Shown: positions 36,474-44,507 of the stretch, in pieces
How positions within the stretch are numbered: position 1 is the first letter of the stretch
Layout: every line of letters begins with the position of its first letter
NCBI RefSeq assembly: GCF_016902345.1
Contig: NZ_JACJLR010000001.1
Coordinates: 238,260-302,259, forward strand
Direction of reading: 5' to 3'
Source of the DNA: Mediterraneibacter glycyrrhizinilyticus
GTDB taxonomy: Bacteria > Bacillota > Clostridia > Lachnospirales > Lachnospiraceae
Length of the DNA: 64,000 nucleotides
Made by a program: the position numbers and the translations under genes
The notes under the pieces: model-generated
Databases searched by the model: none
What the model saw: only the letters and a program-made list of their open reading frames with translations
What the model was told of the DNA's origin: nothing

Positions 36474-37009
36474 AAACCATCAACCTGAAAAAATACTACT
36501 ACCCGATTTGCAAGAAGGACACCCTTGTGGAAGTGCCGGATGAGGTGGCAGACGCCATTGCGGAGGAAAGCCGAGCAGAGGACGCCAATGACGCCAAACA
36601 GCACTATCACTGTTACTCTCTGGACGCATCCCCCGGCATGGAAAACCATTTCCCGGAGCAGGCCGTTTCCCCGGAGGATTTTCTGATGGAGAAAGAAACG
36701 GAACGGGAACAGGAGGCCGCCCGCGCCCTGATGGTGGAACGGCTCCGGGAGGCCCTTGCCACTCTGACACCCCGGCAGGCAAGCTGCCTTCATGCCCGGT
36801 TTTGGGAGGGCAAGCCCTTCAAGGAGATTGCCGAGGCCGAGGGCTTTACCACATCGGCTGCCATTGTCACGGTACGCAACGCCATCATCAAGTTACAGAA
36901 ATATTATATCAAGCGCGGCTGGATGGAGCCGCCAAAGGAGAAAGCGATATGCACAAAGAAATCACCACCCAAGCGAAACCGAAAAAAGACGAGCGCGAAG
37001 AAGTCCTGA
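36470..37009 (+). CDS. Sigma-like protein, paralogue C (179 aa)
   Basis: Overlaps paralogue B by 4 bp (ATGA). ATG 36470 is chosen because the family begins MKTINL; ATG 36455 is also open. Region 4: PRQASCLHARFWEGKPFKEIAEAEGFTTSAAIVTVRNAIIKL. The basic tail (KKSPPKRNRKKTSAKKS) is unique to this copy and overlaps the next gene. Confidence 0.72.
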   Translation: MKTINLKKYYYPICKKDTLVEVPDEVADAIAEESRAEDANDAKQHYHCYSLDASPGMENHFPEQAVSPEDFLMEKETEREQEAARALMVERLREALATLTPRQASCLHARFWEGKPFKEIAEAEGFTTSAAIVTVRNAIIKLQKYYIKRGWMEPPKEKAICTKKSPPKRNRKKTSAKKS

Positions 37010-37245
37010 AGGAGATCCGGCAGCTTGAGAACCGCCAGAAGATTTTGGAGAACAAACAGCGTAACGAGGAACGCAAGGCCCGCACCCGCCGCCTGATTGA
37101 GCGCGGGGCCATTTTGGAGGGCGTGTTCCCTCTGGCCCCTGGCCTTCCCGGCGTAGAGGTCAAGGCGTTCCTGATTGCCCTGTCCCATCTTCCGGGGGCG
37201 GCGGAACTGGCCGCAAAACTGCCGAAATCCGGGGACAAGCCGTAA
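36949..37245 (+). CDS. DUF3847-type small protein (98 aa)
   Basis: Coiled-coil N-terminus (EEVLKEIRQLENRQKILENKQRNEERKARTRRLIERGAI) followed by a conserved hydrophobic half (VKAFLIALSHLPGAAELAA). It lies partly inside the end of paralogue C and just before the relaxase region. It recurs at this place in related elements and is probably a mobilization accessory (MobC-like) protein, by context. Confidence 0.7.
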   Translation: MHKEITTQAKPKKDEREEVLKEIRQLENRQKILENKQRNEERKARTRRLIERGAILEGVFPLAPGLPGVEVKAFLIALSHLPGAAELAAKLPKSGDKP

Positions 37246-37255
37246 ATCCCTTGTT

Positions 37256-37540
37256 TACAAGGGCGCACTTATACACCGTTGCCGGTGTCGTGCGCCCTGC
37301 CGGGGGCTGTTGCGTACTTCGTCCGCGATGGGGAGCTACACTCCCCAAACCCATCGTCGTCGCAAAGTCCGCTTTGTTTCGTTTCCGCCTTACGGCGAAA
37401 ACTGCACACGCTCCCTTGCTCCTCCTCTCCCCACGAAAACCGCTTCGCTGGGTTTCCGTGGGGGGCCCAAAATCACCCGCGCAGCCAGACACCCGCTTCG
37501 CGTCTGTCCGGCTCCACGGAGCCTGAATACCCCTCACCGA
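37256..37540 (+). other. oriT-like structured region before the relaxase
   Basis: About 300 nt with no gene but many hairpins: AGGGCGCAC (37260-37268) with GTGCGCCCT (37290-37298) enclosing CACCG/CGGTG, then TTTCGCC-TTA-GGCGAAA, CCCACGAAA/TTTCCGTGGG, CCAGACAC/GTCTGTCCGG and GGCTCCACGGAGCC. Nested repeats directly before a MobA/MobL gene are what an origin of transfer looks like. The nick site itself is not identified. Confidence 0.55.
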
Positions 37541-37555
37541 AAGGAGGCCATCCCC

Positions 37556-38992
37556 ATAGATTTTTGCCATATCCCCGTCAGTATCATCAAGCGCAGCGAG
37601 GGCCGTTCCGCTGTTGCCGCAGCCGCCTACCGAAGCGGGACAAAGCTGACAAATGAATGGGACGGCCTGACCCATGATTACACCCGGAAGGGAGGCGTTG
37701 TCCATGCGGAAATCATGCTGCCCGCCCACGCCCCGCCAGAGTTTGCAGACCGCTCCACCCTCTGGAACAGTGTGGAGCAGATCGAGAAAGCCAGGGACAG
37801 CCAGCTTGCCCGCGAGATCGAGGCGGCTTTGCCCCGCGAACTGTCCAGGGAACAGCAGCTTGCCCTTGTCCGGGCCTATGTGAAGGACAATTTTGTGGAC
37901 AAGGGGATGTGCGCTGACTTTGCCATCCACGATAAGGGAACCGGCAACCCCCATGTTCATATCATGCTGACCGTCCGGCCCTTAAAAGAAAACGGCGCAT
38001 GGGGCGCGAAGTGCCGCAAGGCATACGACCTGGACGAAAACGGCCAGCGTATCCCGGATGGGAAAGGCGGCTGGAAGAACCACCGGGAGGACACCACCGA
38101 CTGGAACGACAAAGGGAATGTGGAGATTTGGCGGGCGGCATGGGCGGCCTATACCAACCGGGCATTGGAGGCCGCCGGTCAACCCGCCCTGGTAGATCAC
38201 CGCAGCTACAAGCGCCGGGGCATTGATAAAATCCCCTCTGTCCACCTGGGGCCAGCGGCCAGCCAGATGGAGAAGCGCGGCATCCGCACCGACAAGGGAG
38301 AAGTCAACCGGCAGATTGCCGCCGACAACAAGCTGCTCAAAGAAATCAAAGCCCGCATTACCCGCCTCTACAACTGGTCTAAGGCCGAGGCAGAGAAGCC
38401 GGAGGGCCAGCAGGCCAGCATGATGGACTTGTGGGAGGCCCAGCAGCAGCTCAAACGGCCCGACACCCGCACCGGCAAAATCCGGGCTTTGCAGGAGAGC
38501 GCCGCCCTGTTCAGCTTTTTGCAGGCAAACGGGATCAAGACCATGCAGCAGCTCCACGATAAAATCTCCGAGATGAACGGCAGCTACTATGACCTGCGGG
38601 GGAAGATTGTCCAGGCCGAGCGCCGGATCGCCACCCTCACCGAGCGCGGGGAGATGTGGGCGCAGTACAACAAGTACAAGCCCATCCGCAAGCAGCTTGC
38701 CAGGGTAAAGCCGGAGAAGCGGGAACTGTTTGAGCAGCGCCACAGCCGGGAACTGATCCTCTATGACGCGGCGGCCCGGTATCTGAAGGAACTGAAGGAC
38801 AGCGGCGAGGAAATCACCCCCAAAGCATGGCAGCGCGAGATCGACCTGCTGACCGCCCAGAAGCAGGTGGACACCATCGACATGAAGGCTATGCGGGAGG
38901 AACTGAAAGTCGTTGAACGGCTCCGCAAGGCCGCCGACCAACTGGCCCGCCAGGAGCAGGACAAGTCCCATGACCGGGGGCCGGAGCGGTAA
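37556..38992 (+). CDS. MobA/MobL-family relaxase (about 478 aa)
   Basis: IDFCHIPVSIIKRSEGRSAVAAAAYRSG is the MobA/L opening (motif I), and GNPHVHIMLTVRPL carries the HxH metal-binding motif III. A long coiled helical C-terminus ends at DKSHDRGPER. It nicks oriT and pilots one DNA strand during conjugal mobilization by a helper element. The start is odd: AAAGGAGG (37540-37547) is 8 nt before the codon ATA (37556), and there is no ATG, GTG or TTG nearby in frame. Initiation at AUA, or at AUC 37550, is implied; upstream in-frame starts would run through the oriT-like hairpins. Confidence 0.85.
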   Translation: MDFCHIPVSIIKRSEGRSAVAAAAYRSGTKLTNEWDGLTHDYTRKGGVVHAEIMLPAHAPPEFADRSTLWNSVEQIEKARDSQLAREIEAALPRELSREQQLALVRAYVKDNFVDKGMCADFAIHDKGTGNPHVHIMLTVRPLKENGAWGAKCRKAYDLDENGQRIPDGKGGWKNHREDTTDWNDKGNVEIWRAAWAAYTNRALEAAGQPALVDHRSYKRRGIDKIPSVHLGPAASQMEKRGIRTDKGEVNRQIAADNKLLKEIKARITRLYNWSKAEAEKPEGQQASMMDLWEAQQQLKRPDTRTGKIRALQESAALFSFLQANGIKTMQQLHDKISEMNGSYYDLRGKIVQAERRIATLTERGEMWAQYNKYKPIRKQLARVKPEKRELFEQRHSRELILYDAAARYLKELKDSGEEITPKAWQREIDLLTAQKQVDTIDMKAMREELKVVERLRKAADQLARQEQDKSHDRGPER

Positions 38993-39091
38993 AGGGTACG
39001 GCGTTTTGGCGACCCCTTTTAGGTGCGTCGCGTTTCACGACACCCTTTTGCACAGAACTGTCAACATTCACTCATGGAAGGAGATCACTCT

Positions 39092-39268
39092 ATGAAGCAG
39101 ATTATTTTACCCGTCACCGTCCACCTGAATATCCGCCTGCCCCTTGCCCTCTTGCAGCCGGAACCGGCAGCCGCGCCCACCGGCCCGGAGCCGGAGGCCC
39201 ATGCCTGCCAGGGCTGCGGCAACTGCGGCGGGTGCAGGAAGTGCCAGCATGAAGAAAAGCAAGCCTGA
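39092..39268 (+). CDS. Small Cys-cluster protein (58 aa)
   Basis: Pro/Ala-rich front and a CQGCGNCGGCRKCQH cluster of CxxC repeats near the C-terminus, which should bind metal. AAGGAGATC precedes the ATG. It overlaps the next gene by 20 bp, in the relaxase-rep interval. Function unknown. Confidence 0.6.
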   Translation: MKQIILPVTVHLNIRLPLALLQPEPAAAPTGPEPEAHACQGCGNCGGCRKCQHEEKQA

Positions 39269-39647
39269 ACCCATCCCCGTCATGGACTACCGCCAGTACC
39301 GCAGAGCGCGGCGGCTGGTACATGAGTGCTGCAACTATGACGGCGGTAACTGTATCGCGCTGGACGATGGGGAGGAATGTGTCTGCGTCCAGTCCATTTC
39401 CTACTCCCTGTTGTGCCGGTGGTTCCGGGCGGCGGTGCTGCCGCTGGACAGAGAACTGGAAACGGCCCTGTTCCACCGCCTGGACGCCAAGCGGTGCGCC
39501 GTCTGCGGGGCGCTGTTCACCCCCGGCTCCAACCGGGCCAAATACTGCCCGGAATGTGCGCCGAAAGTCCACCGGCGGCAAAAGGCCGAGTGCGAGCGCC
39601 GAAGGAGGGTACAGCGTGGACAATTAGAGGGCAAAAACCCCTTGTAA
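39249..39647 (+). CDS. Cysteine-rich VLP-domain protein (132 aa)
   Basis: DYRQYRRARRLVHECCNYDGGNC opens the domain. CRWFRAAVLPLDRELETAL holds the VLP motif. CAVCGALFTPGSNRAKYC is a zinc-knuckle segment with a basic tail. It is always near rep and mobilization genes in these elements; a DNA-binding accessory role is plausible but not shown. Confidence 0.72.
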   Translation: MKKSKPEPIPVMDYRQYRRARRLVHECCNYDGGNCIALDDGEECVCVQSISYSLLCRWFRAAVLPLDRELETALFHRLDAKRCAVCGALFTPGSNRAKYCPECAPKVHRRQKAECERRRRVQRGQLEGKNPL

Positions 39648-39760
39648 ATTAAGGCTTTTTCCGAGGGTGTCGGCGGGGGCCTGATAGATTTATCTTCTGA
39701 CCCCCAAAACGGCCCTCTAAATGCGTACAGAAGCCCAAAACGAACCCCAAGGAGGAACCC

Positions 39761-40513
39761 ATGTCAGACAATCGAAAATATTACTATCTCAAGCTGAAAG
39801 AAAACTTTTACAACAGCGAAAAGATGGTTATTTTGGAGAGTATGCAGGATGGCCTGCTGTACTCCAATCTGCTGCTGAAAATGTACCTCATGTCACTCAA
39901 AAGCGGCGGTATCCTCATGCTCAATGACCATCTGCCCCACACACCCCAGACCATCGCCACCTTTACCCGCCATCAGGTGGGGACGGTGGAGAGAGCCTTG
40001 AAAGTGTTCCTTGAATTTGGTCTTGTGGAGATTTTGACCGACGGGGCCTACTACATGGCCGACATCCAACTGCTGATCGGCCAGTCCTCTACCGAGGGGG
40101 AACGGAAAAAGAAAGAGCGTATGCGATTGAAGCGTCAAAAACTGCTCCCATCCGGCGAAGCGGACATTTGTCCACCATATAGCCGGGGGGACATTTGTCC
40201 ACCAGAGATTAGAGATAAGAGATTAGATATTAGAGATAAGAGTATAGAGAATAGAGAGAGTGAGAACGCCCACGCCTATGGCCGTTACCAGAATGTTTTC
40301 CTGACAGACGAGGAATTGGCAGACTTGCAGGCCAGCTTTCCCACGGTATGGGGCCAGTACATCGAAAAACTGTCCGAGTACATGGCTTCTACCGGCAAGC
40401 GGTATCAGAGCCATGCCGCCACCATCCGGCGCTGGGCCGGTGAGGACGCCAGGAAAGCGGTCCCGCCCTCCCGCAACCGGGATTACAGCGTAAAGGAGGA
40501 TGAAACCGTATGA
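39761..40513 (+). CDS. Replication initiator / phage replisome-organizer-like protein (250 aa)
   Basis: The N-terminal winged helix, YYYLKLKENFYNSEKMVILESMQ to VERALKVFLEFGLVEIL (residues 6-95), matches the replisome organizer N-terminal domain. A basic linker rich in Ile/Arg/Asp/Lys follows, then a C-terminal helicase-loader-contact domain. The linker is encoded by tandem repeats that may be the origin itself, as in lambda O. It overlaps the DnaC-like gene by 4 bp. AAGGAGG lies before the ATG. Together they could replicate the excised circle. Confidence 0.78.
   Translation: MSDNRKYYYLKLKENFYNSEKMVILESMQDGLLYSNLLLKMYLMSLKSGGILMLNDHLPHTPQTIATFTRHQVGTVERALKVFLEFGLVEILTDGAYYMADIQLLIGQSSTEGERKKKERMRLKRQKLLPSGEADICPPYSRGDICPPEIRDKRLDIRDKSIENRESENAHAYGRYQNVFLTDEELADLQASFPTVWGQYIEKLSEYMASTGKRYQSHAATIRRWAGEDARKAVPPSRNRDYSVKEDETV
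40162..40242 (+). repeat. Iteron and AT-rich repeats inside the initiator gene
   Basis: GGACATTTGTCCACCA occurs at 40162-40177 and 40189-40204 (27-bp period) and contains the palindrome GGACA-TT-TGTCC. ATTAGAGATAAGAG follows at 40208-40221 and 40229-40242 (21-bp period). Binding repeats next to an AT-rich stretch look like a replication origin. Confidence 0.6.
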
Positions 40514-41373
40514 TTGAGATTACCGCAGAAATCCGGGCGCTGATCGACAAGGTAGCCGCCGGTGTGGAGCTGGCCGGGGACGAGTACATAGACCCGGCAG
40601 ACGGCCTCATTCACTGTAAGAAGTGCGGCGGCCAGAGGCAGACTGTTGTGCCATGCTTTGGGAAACCGGGCTACTTCATGCCCCGCTGTATCTGCCAGTG
40701 CCAGCGGGAGGCCGAGGAACAGCGCAAAGCCGCCGAGGAACGGCAGCGCCGCATGGAGCGTATCAAGCGGCGGAAGGCCCAGGGCCTGCAAGACCGCTAT
40801 CTGTACGACTACACCTTTGCCAACGACAACGGCAAAAATCCCCTGATGGACAAGGCCCGCGCCTATGTGGAGAACTGGAAGGAGGCTTACAAGAATAACA
40901 CCGGCCTGCTGCTATTTGGGGATGTGGGAACCGGCAAGTCCTTTTTCGCCGGTTGTATCGCCAACACCCTGCTTGACCGGGATGTGCCGGTGCTGATGAC
41001 GAACTTTCCCACCATCCTGAACCGCCTGACAGGGATGTTCTCCGAGGACAGGGCCGACTTTATCGCCAGCTTTGACGAGTACGACCTGCTCATCATTGAC
41101 GATTTGGGTGTGGAGCGCAGTACCGAGTATGCGATGGAGCAGATGTTTTTCGTCATTGACAGCCGCTACCGCAGCCGCAGGCCCATGATAATCACCACCA
41201 ACCTGAAGCTGGCCGAACTCAAGAACCCGCCCGACCTGGCCCACGCCCGCATCTATGACCGTATCCTGGAACGGTGCGCCCCGATCCTCTTTGCCGGGAA
41301 GAACTTCCGGGAGGAAAACGCTGGGGCAACCAAACAGGCGGCGAAAGACATTGTGAACCGTAAGCATGAGTAA
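40510..41373 (+). CDS. DnaC/IstB-like ATP-binding helicase loader (287 aa)
   Basis: The N-terminal zinc finger CKKCGGQRQ ... CICQCQ is followed by a basic coiled region and an AAA+ domain: GDVGTGKS (Walker A, about residues 139-146), LLIIDDLGVERST (Walker B) and MIITTNL (sensor I). The layout is that of DnaC-type loaders that bring the replicative helicase to an initiator-bound origin; here the partner is the preceding initiator. Confidence 0.85.
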   Translation: MIEITAEIRALIDKVAAGVELAGDEYIDPADGLIHCKKCGGQRQTVVPCFGKPGYFMPRCICQCQREAEEQRKAAEERQRRMERIKRRKAQGLQDRYLYDYTFANDNGKNPLMDKARAYVENWKEAYKNNTGLLLFGDVGTGKSFFAGCIANTLLDRDVPVLMTNFPTILNRLTGMFSEDRADFIASFDEYDLLIIDDLGVERSTEYAMEQMFFVIDSRYRSRRPMIITTNLKLAELKNPPDLAHARIYDRILERCAPILFAGKNFREENAGATKQAAKDIVNRKHE

Positions 41374-41417
41374 TTTTTTTGCCGGACGGCGCAGCCCCGC
41401 CCGGAGAAAGGAGCGCC

Positions 41418-41609
41418 ATGAGCGAAGAAACCCGTACCATGCAGACCGCAGACACCACCCCGGCCAGAGCGCCGGAGGACGCCCCCGCGCTGGTAAAGAA
41501 AATCGGCAAGACCACCTACAAGGTGCGCGTCCATTTCAGCGATACCAGCACTGAAACCATGAGCGACAAAATCAAGCGTATGCTCAAAAACGAGATACAG
41601 CAGATGTAA
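41418..41609 (+). CDS. tnpW: TnpW family transposon protein (63 aa)
   Basis: Short, with the conserved core KKIGKTTYKVRVHFSDTSTETMSDKIKRMLKNE. AGAAAGGAG lies 8 nt before ATG 41418. TnpW accompanies DnaC-like genes in Tn4451-type elements; its role is unknown. Confidence 0.78.
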   Translation: MSEETRTMQTADTTPARAPEDAPALVKKIGKTTYKVRVHFSDTSTETMSDKIKRMLKNEIQQM

Positions 41610-41612
41610 GCA

Positions 41613-41652
41613 CAGCGGGCCGGGAGCTTTTCACTCTCGGCCCGCTGTCTTT
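41613..41652 (+). terminator. Terminator after tnpW
   Basis: CAGCGGGCCGGGAG pairs with CTCTCGGCCCGCTG (one G-U) and ends in TCTTTGT. It separates the rep operon from the convergent toxin-antitoxin genes. Confidence 0.75.
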
Positions 41653-41659
41653 GTGTCAG

Positions 41660-42061
41660 TTAGGTATTCAAAAACTCTGCCGGTGTCATAATTGCCGGAT
41701 TTTTCACGCCGGACTCTAAGAAATCCTTATCGCCGGTCAGCAACACATCGGCTTTCGCTTCAATGGCTGCCCGCAAAATAGGGCGGTCATTGACATCTCT
41801 GATTTGTGTTTCGGTCATATCTTCCTCTGTCGGGACGGGAACCAATTCCAGAGTAAGCAAAGCAACCGAAAGAAATTTGTCCAGCGCCGCCAGCCGGTTT
41901 GGGAATTTCTTGTTGAATATCCGCTTCATTTCGTCCACATTCTGCTCGCAAATCAAGCCGTGATTCGGGTAAGAGGCCGCTTTCACATACGCTTGATAAG
42001 GCGTTCCGTTTGCACTCAATGCGGCAGAAATAAGGACATTGGTATCAATCAGAACTCTCAT
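41660..42061 (-). CDS. PIN-domain toxin (133 aa)
   Basis: PIN fold with the acidic set in LIDTNVLISAAL (Asp6), CEQNVDEM, VNDRPILRAA and LLTGDKDFLE. It belongs to the family annotated as toxin component, PIN family, of type II systems; PIN toxins are RNases. It starts 2 bp after the antitoxin stop, in the usual antitoxin-first order. It probably stabilises the mobilizable element. Confidence 0.85.
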   Translation of the reverse strand: MRVLIDTNVLISAALSANGTPYQAYVKAASYPNHGLICEQNVDEMKRIFNKKFPNRLAALDKFLSVALLTLELVPVPTEEDMTETQIRDVNDRPILRAAIEAKADVLLTGDKDFLESGVKNPAIMTPAEFLNT

Positions 42062-42063
42062 CC

Positions 42064-42333
42064 TTATTCGTCCTCATTTCTCAATTCCTTGACGAGCGCC
42101 ATAACATCATCTTCCGAGGTCAGGCCGGTGCGTTCTGCTTCTCCGGCCATTTCTTGCTGAAGCATCTGCATAGCGTAAACAGCAGAATTGACAATGCGGA
42201 CAGTGTTTCCCTCAACGATGAAAGTGACCCGATCACCACTTGACACACCAAGCACATCACGGACATCCTTTGGGATTGTGATTTGCCCTTTTGCCATGAC
42301 TTTGGCATTGTCCACAAACGCATTTGCTAACAT
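42064..42333 (-). CDS. AbrB/MazE-type antitoxin (89 aa)
   Basis: SpoVT-AbrB swapped-hairpin domain: AKGQITIPKDVRDVLGVSSGDRVTFIVEGNTVRI, then a helical toxin-binding tail. The start is the ATG at 42333-42331, with AAAGGTGG upstream on the minus strand. The palindrome and promoter just upstream fit self-repression by the complex. Confidence 0.84.
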   Translation of the reverse strand: MLANAFVDNAKVMAKGQITIPKDVRDVLGVSSGDRVTFIVEGNTVRIVNSAVYAMQMLQQEMAGEAERTGLTSEDDVMALVKELRNEDE

Positions 42334-42361
42334 GATTTTGCACCACCTTTCTGAAATATGG

Positions 42362-42413
42362 AAAGTAGGGATTTCCCTACTTTTATTATACACAGAACGA
42401 GCGAAAAAATCAA
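42362..42413 (-). promoter_or_regulatory. Toxin-antitoxin promoter with operator palindrome
   Basis: On the minus strand TTGATT (42413-42408) and TATAAT (42390-42385) are 17 bp apart. Just downstream lies the perfect 10-bp-arm palindrome AAAGTAGGGA-TT-TCCCTACTTT (42362-42383), covering the start-site region. Confidence 0.8.
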
Positions 42414-42475
42414 CGAGAACTGGTAAAATTCAGAGCCGGTAAAACCGCAAAATTGTAGCTTTTTTGTGAATTTGA

Positions 42476-42500
42476 TTAAAAAGTCCTTGACAACTCGTTT
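42476..42500. other. Right border of the mobilizable element in the kinase gene
   Basis: Kinase homology stops after DKSRN (codon region about 42495). Sequence to the left is AT-rich and leads into the toxin-antitoxin promoter. GA dinucleotides, the usual crossover of TnpX-type recombinases, are present on the gene strand (CCCGAAACGAG). Confidence 0.55.
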
Positions 42501-43666
42501 CGGGACTTGTCTGCCCGGTAAAACCGGTCAAAGACAAGTCCTTTTTCTGTGTCAGAAAGTCCGGGACCATGATCTGAGACACAGACAGAAAGGGACTTGT
42601 CAACATAGGCTGCCTGGATGAGGATGCGTTTTGTGCAGGTGCCGGAAAGGCCGTATGAAACGGCATTATCCAGAAGGATGGTCAGGATCTGGCGGCACAG
42701 GTCCGGATCCGCATATGCGTCTGGCAGAGGTTCTTCCGGCAGTTCCAGGAGCAGGACCCCGCCACGGGAGCGGCAGAGCGGCTCGTAGAGCTCCAGCAGG
42801 TTCAGGAGCAGCTCATCGATCTCGAAACGGACCTTCTGTATAGTTATGTTCTGACTGTCCGCGGAGGCGAGGAGAAGCAGATTTTTGATCAGGGAGCTTC
42901 CCCGCTGGCATTCCTTTAAGATGGTGTCAATGAGTCTGCCGCAGTGTTCCGGCGAGTCGGAGATGGCGGAGGCGCTGGCGCGGATGACGGCAAGGGGAGA
43001 ACGCAGTTCATGGGATGCGGCGGAGACAAACTCCTGCTGTTTTACAAAACTCTTTTCGGCAGGGCGCAGGGCGTGGTTCACGAAGCGGCGTCCGATCAGG
43101 AAGAGGAGAAGGATCCCCGCGGCGTCGATGAGGAGATAGAGGAGCCCGGTCAGGAGGAGCTGGGTGTTTGTCCCGGTCTCATCGGAGAGGAGGACAAGTT
43201 TTTTATATCCGGATTCCTGCCGTGCTACGAGAACGGAAGCGAGGTAAGAGTCGTTCGCATCTCCTCTGATATGAAGGAGAGAACTTGCGGTCAGCTCAGA
43301 GGAGATGGGAGCGGATGTGGTGCTGATCCCTTCTTCCTGTGCTGCCTCTTCTGCCCGGGCTGTGAGAATGTCCCGGGACGTTTCCGGGAAATATGCTCCG
43401 GTGAAGAAGAGGGAGTGTCCGTTTTCTTCGATGGAAATGAGAAGATGGTTCTGGAGTTCCATACGGGAAAGCTCCGAATCTGAGAAAGCGGAATCGCTTT
43501 GCAGCCTGCTGCTCAGGGTGAAAAGCTGATTCTGAAAGGCGGTCTCCTGCTGCCGGAAAACAGAAGAGGCATAGAAGCAGAAGGCAAGGGCGAGCACCAG
43601 GGACAGGATGAGCCCGGTGCTCATTGTATAGACAAGGATCAGTTTTCTGCGAAGATGTGGGAACAT
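42476..43666 (-). pseudogene. Histidine kinase truncated at its 3' end
   Basis: Two membrane helices (about residues 10-33 and 165-185), phospho-acceptor SAASHELRSPLAVIRA and N box ILLDNAVSYGL are present. The protein runs through VFDRFYRADKSRN and then ends ELSRTF. The final glycine box (usually GGxGLGLAI within 15 residues of FYRADKSR) is missing. The new end is foreign sequence, so the mobile element interrupted the gene at about 42490-42500. ATP binding should be lost. Its regulator partner upstream is intact. The missing end should lie beyond the left edge of the window. Confidence 0.85.
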
Positions 43667-43670
43667 GATA

Positions 43671-44315
43671 TCACTCCATTCGGTATCCGGTGCCGTGTAC
43701 GGTTAAGATCTGTACACGGCTTTTCAGGTTTTTCAGATGCTTTCGGCAGAAATAGATGTAGGTGTCCAGGTTGCCGTCCTCTACTGTGCCGTCCGGGCCC
43801 CAGACTCTTGTAAAGAGCTGCTCCCGGTTCAGTGTCTTTTCCGGGTTGCGGAGGAAGAATTCCATGAGAAGGACTTCCCGTTTGGAGAGCTGGATCTGGT
43901 CAGAAGTTTTTCCGGACGAAACTGTGAGGGACAGGGTGCGGGTGTCCGGATCCAGGACAATATCTTTATGGGAAACGCGTATCCTGGCGAGAAGTTCTTC
44001 TGTGTCGTAGGGCTTCACCAGATAATCATCCGCCCCGGCATCCAGGCCGTCGATCCGGTCACTGACGGCGTCCAGCGCAGTGGTCAGGATGACGGGGACG
44101 GAAATCTTGTTTCTGCGGAGGGAGCGAAGGATGGAGAGTCCGTCGATCTCCGGCAGCATCCGGTCCAGCAGGATCAGGTCGTAGGAGTCTTTCATCGCGC
44201 AGTAGAGTGCCTCTGTGCCGGTGTGGTAGCAGTCGGCTGTGTGGCTTCTGGCGGCGAGCTGCAGCGTCAGCGCCTGGCACAGTTCACGGTCGTCTTCAAT
44301 GATCAATATATGCAT
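43671..44315 (-). CDS. OmpR-family response regulator (214 aa)
   Basis: The receiver (ILIIEDD, LILLDRMLPEIDG with phospho-Asp, KPYD) and winged-helix output domain (SKREVLLMEFFLRNPEKTL, VHGTGYRME) are complete. It precedes the broken kinase by 4 bp on the minus strand and faces the sugar-type ABC locus divergently. With its kinase cut it is probably uncoupled from its signal. Confidence 0.85.
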   Translation of the reverse strand: MHILIIEDDRELCQALTLQLAARSHTADCYHTGTEALYCAMKDSYDLILLDRMLPEIDGLSILRSLRRNKISVPVILTTALDAVSDRIDGLDAGADDYLVKPYDTEELLARIRVSHKDIVLDPDTRTLSLTVSSGKTSDQIQLSKREVLLMEFFLRNPEKTLNREQLFTRVWGPDGTVEDGNLDTYIYFCRKHLKNLKSRVQILTVHGTGYRME

Positions 44316-44400
44316 AGTAGGTTCACCTCATAAATACTGCCGGCAGCTCCGCGAAAAAGGGTTCGGATCGGAGGCATCCGGCAGAAACAGTATACCAGAC

Positions 44401-44457
44401 AAATCTCAAAGAAATCTTTAAAAATCTGTGTCTGGATTAAAAGATTTTTTGAGATTT
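44401..44457. promoter_or_regulatory. Divergent intergenic dyad
   Basis: AAATCTCAAA (44401-44410) and TTTGAGATTT (44448-44457) form a widely spaced inverted repeat between the regulator and the ABC locus. TATACT-like and TATAAC-like -10 elements flank it on the two strands. A candidate site for the adjacent response regulator. Confidence 0.5.
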
Positions 44458-44507
44458 TTCCAGTATAGTTATAACACGGAAAATGATACAGGAGGTTTTG
44501 AAATAGT

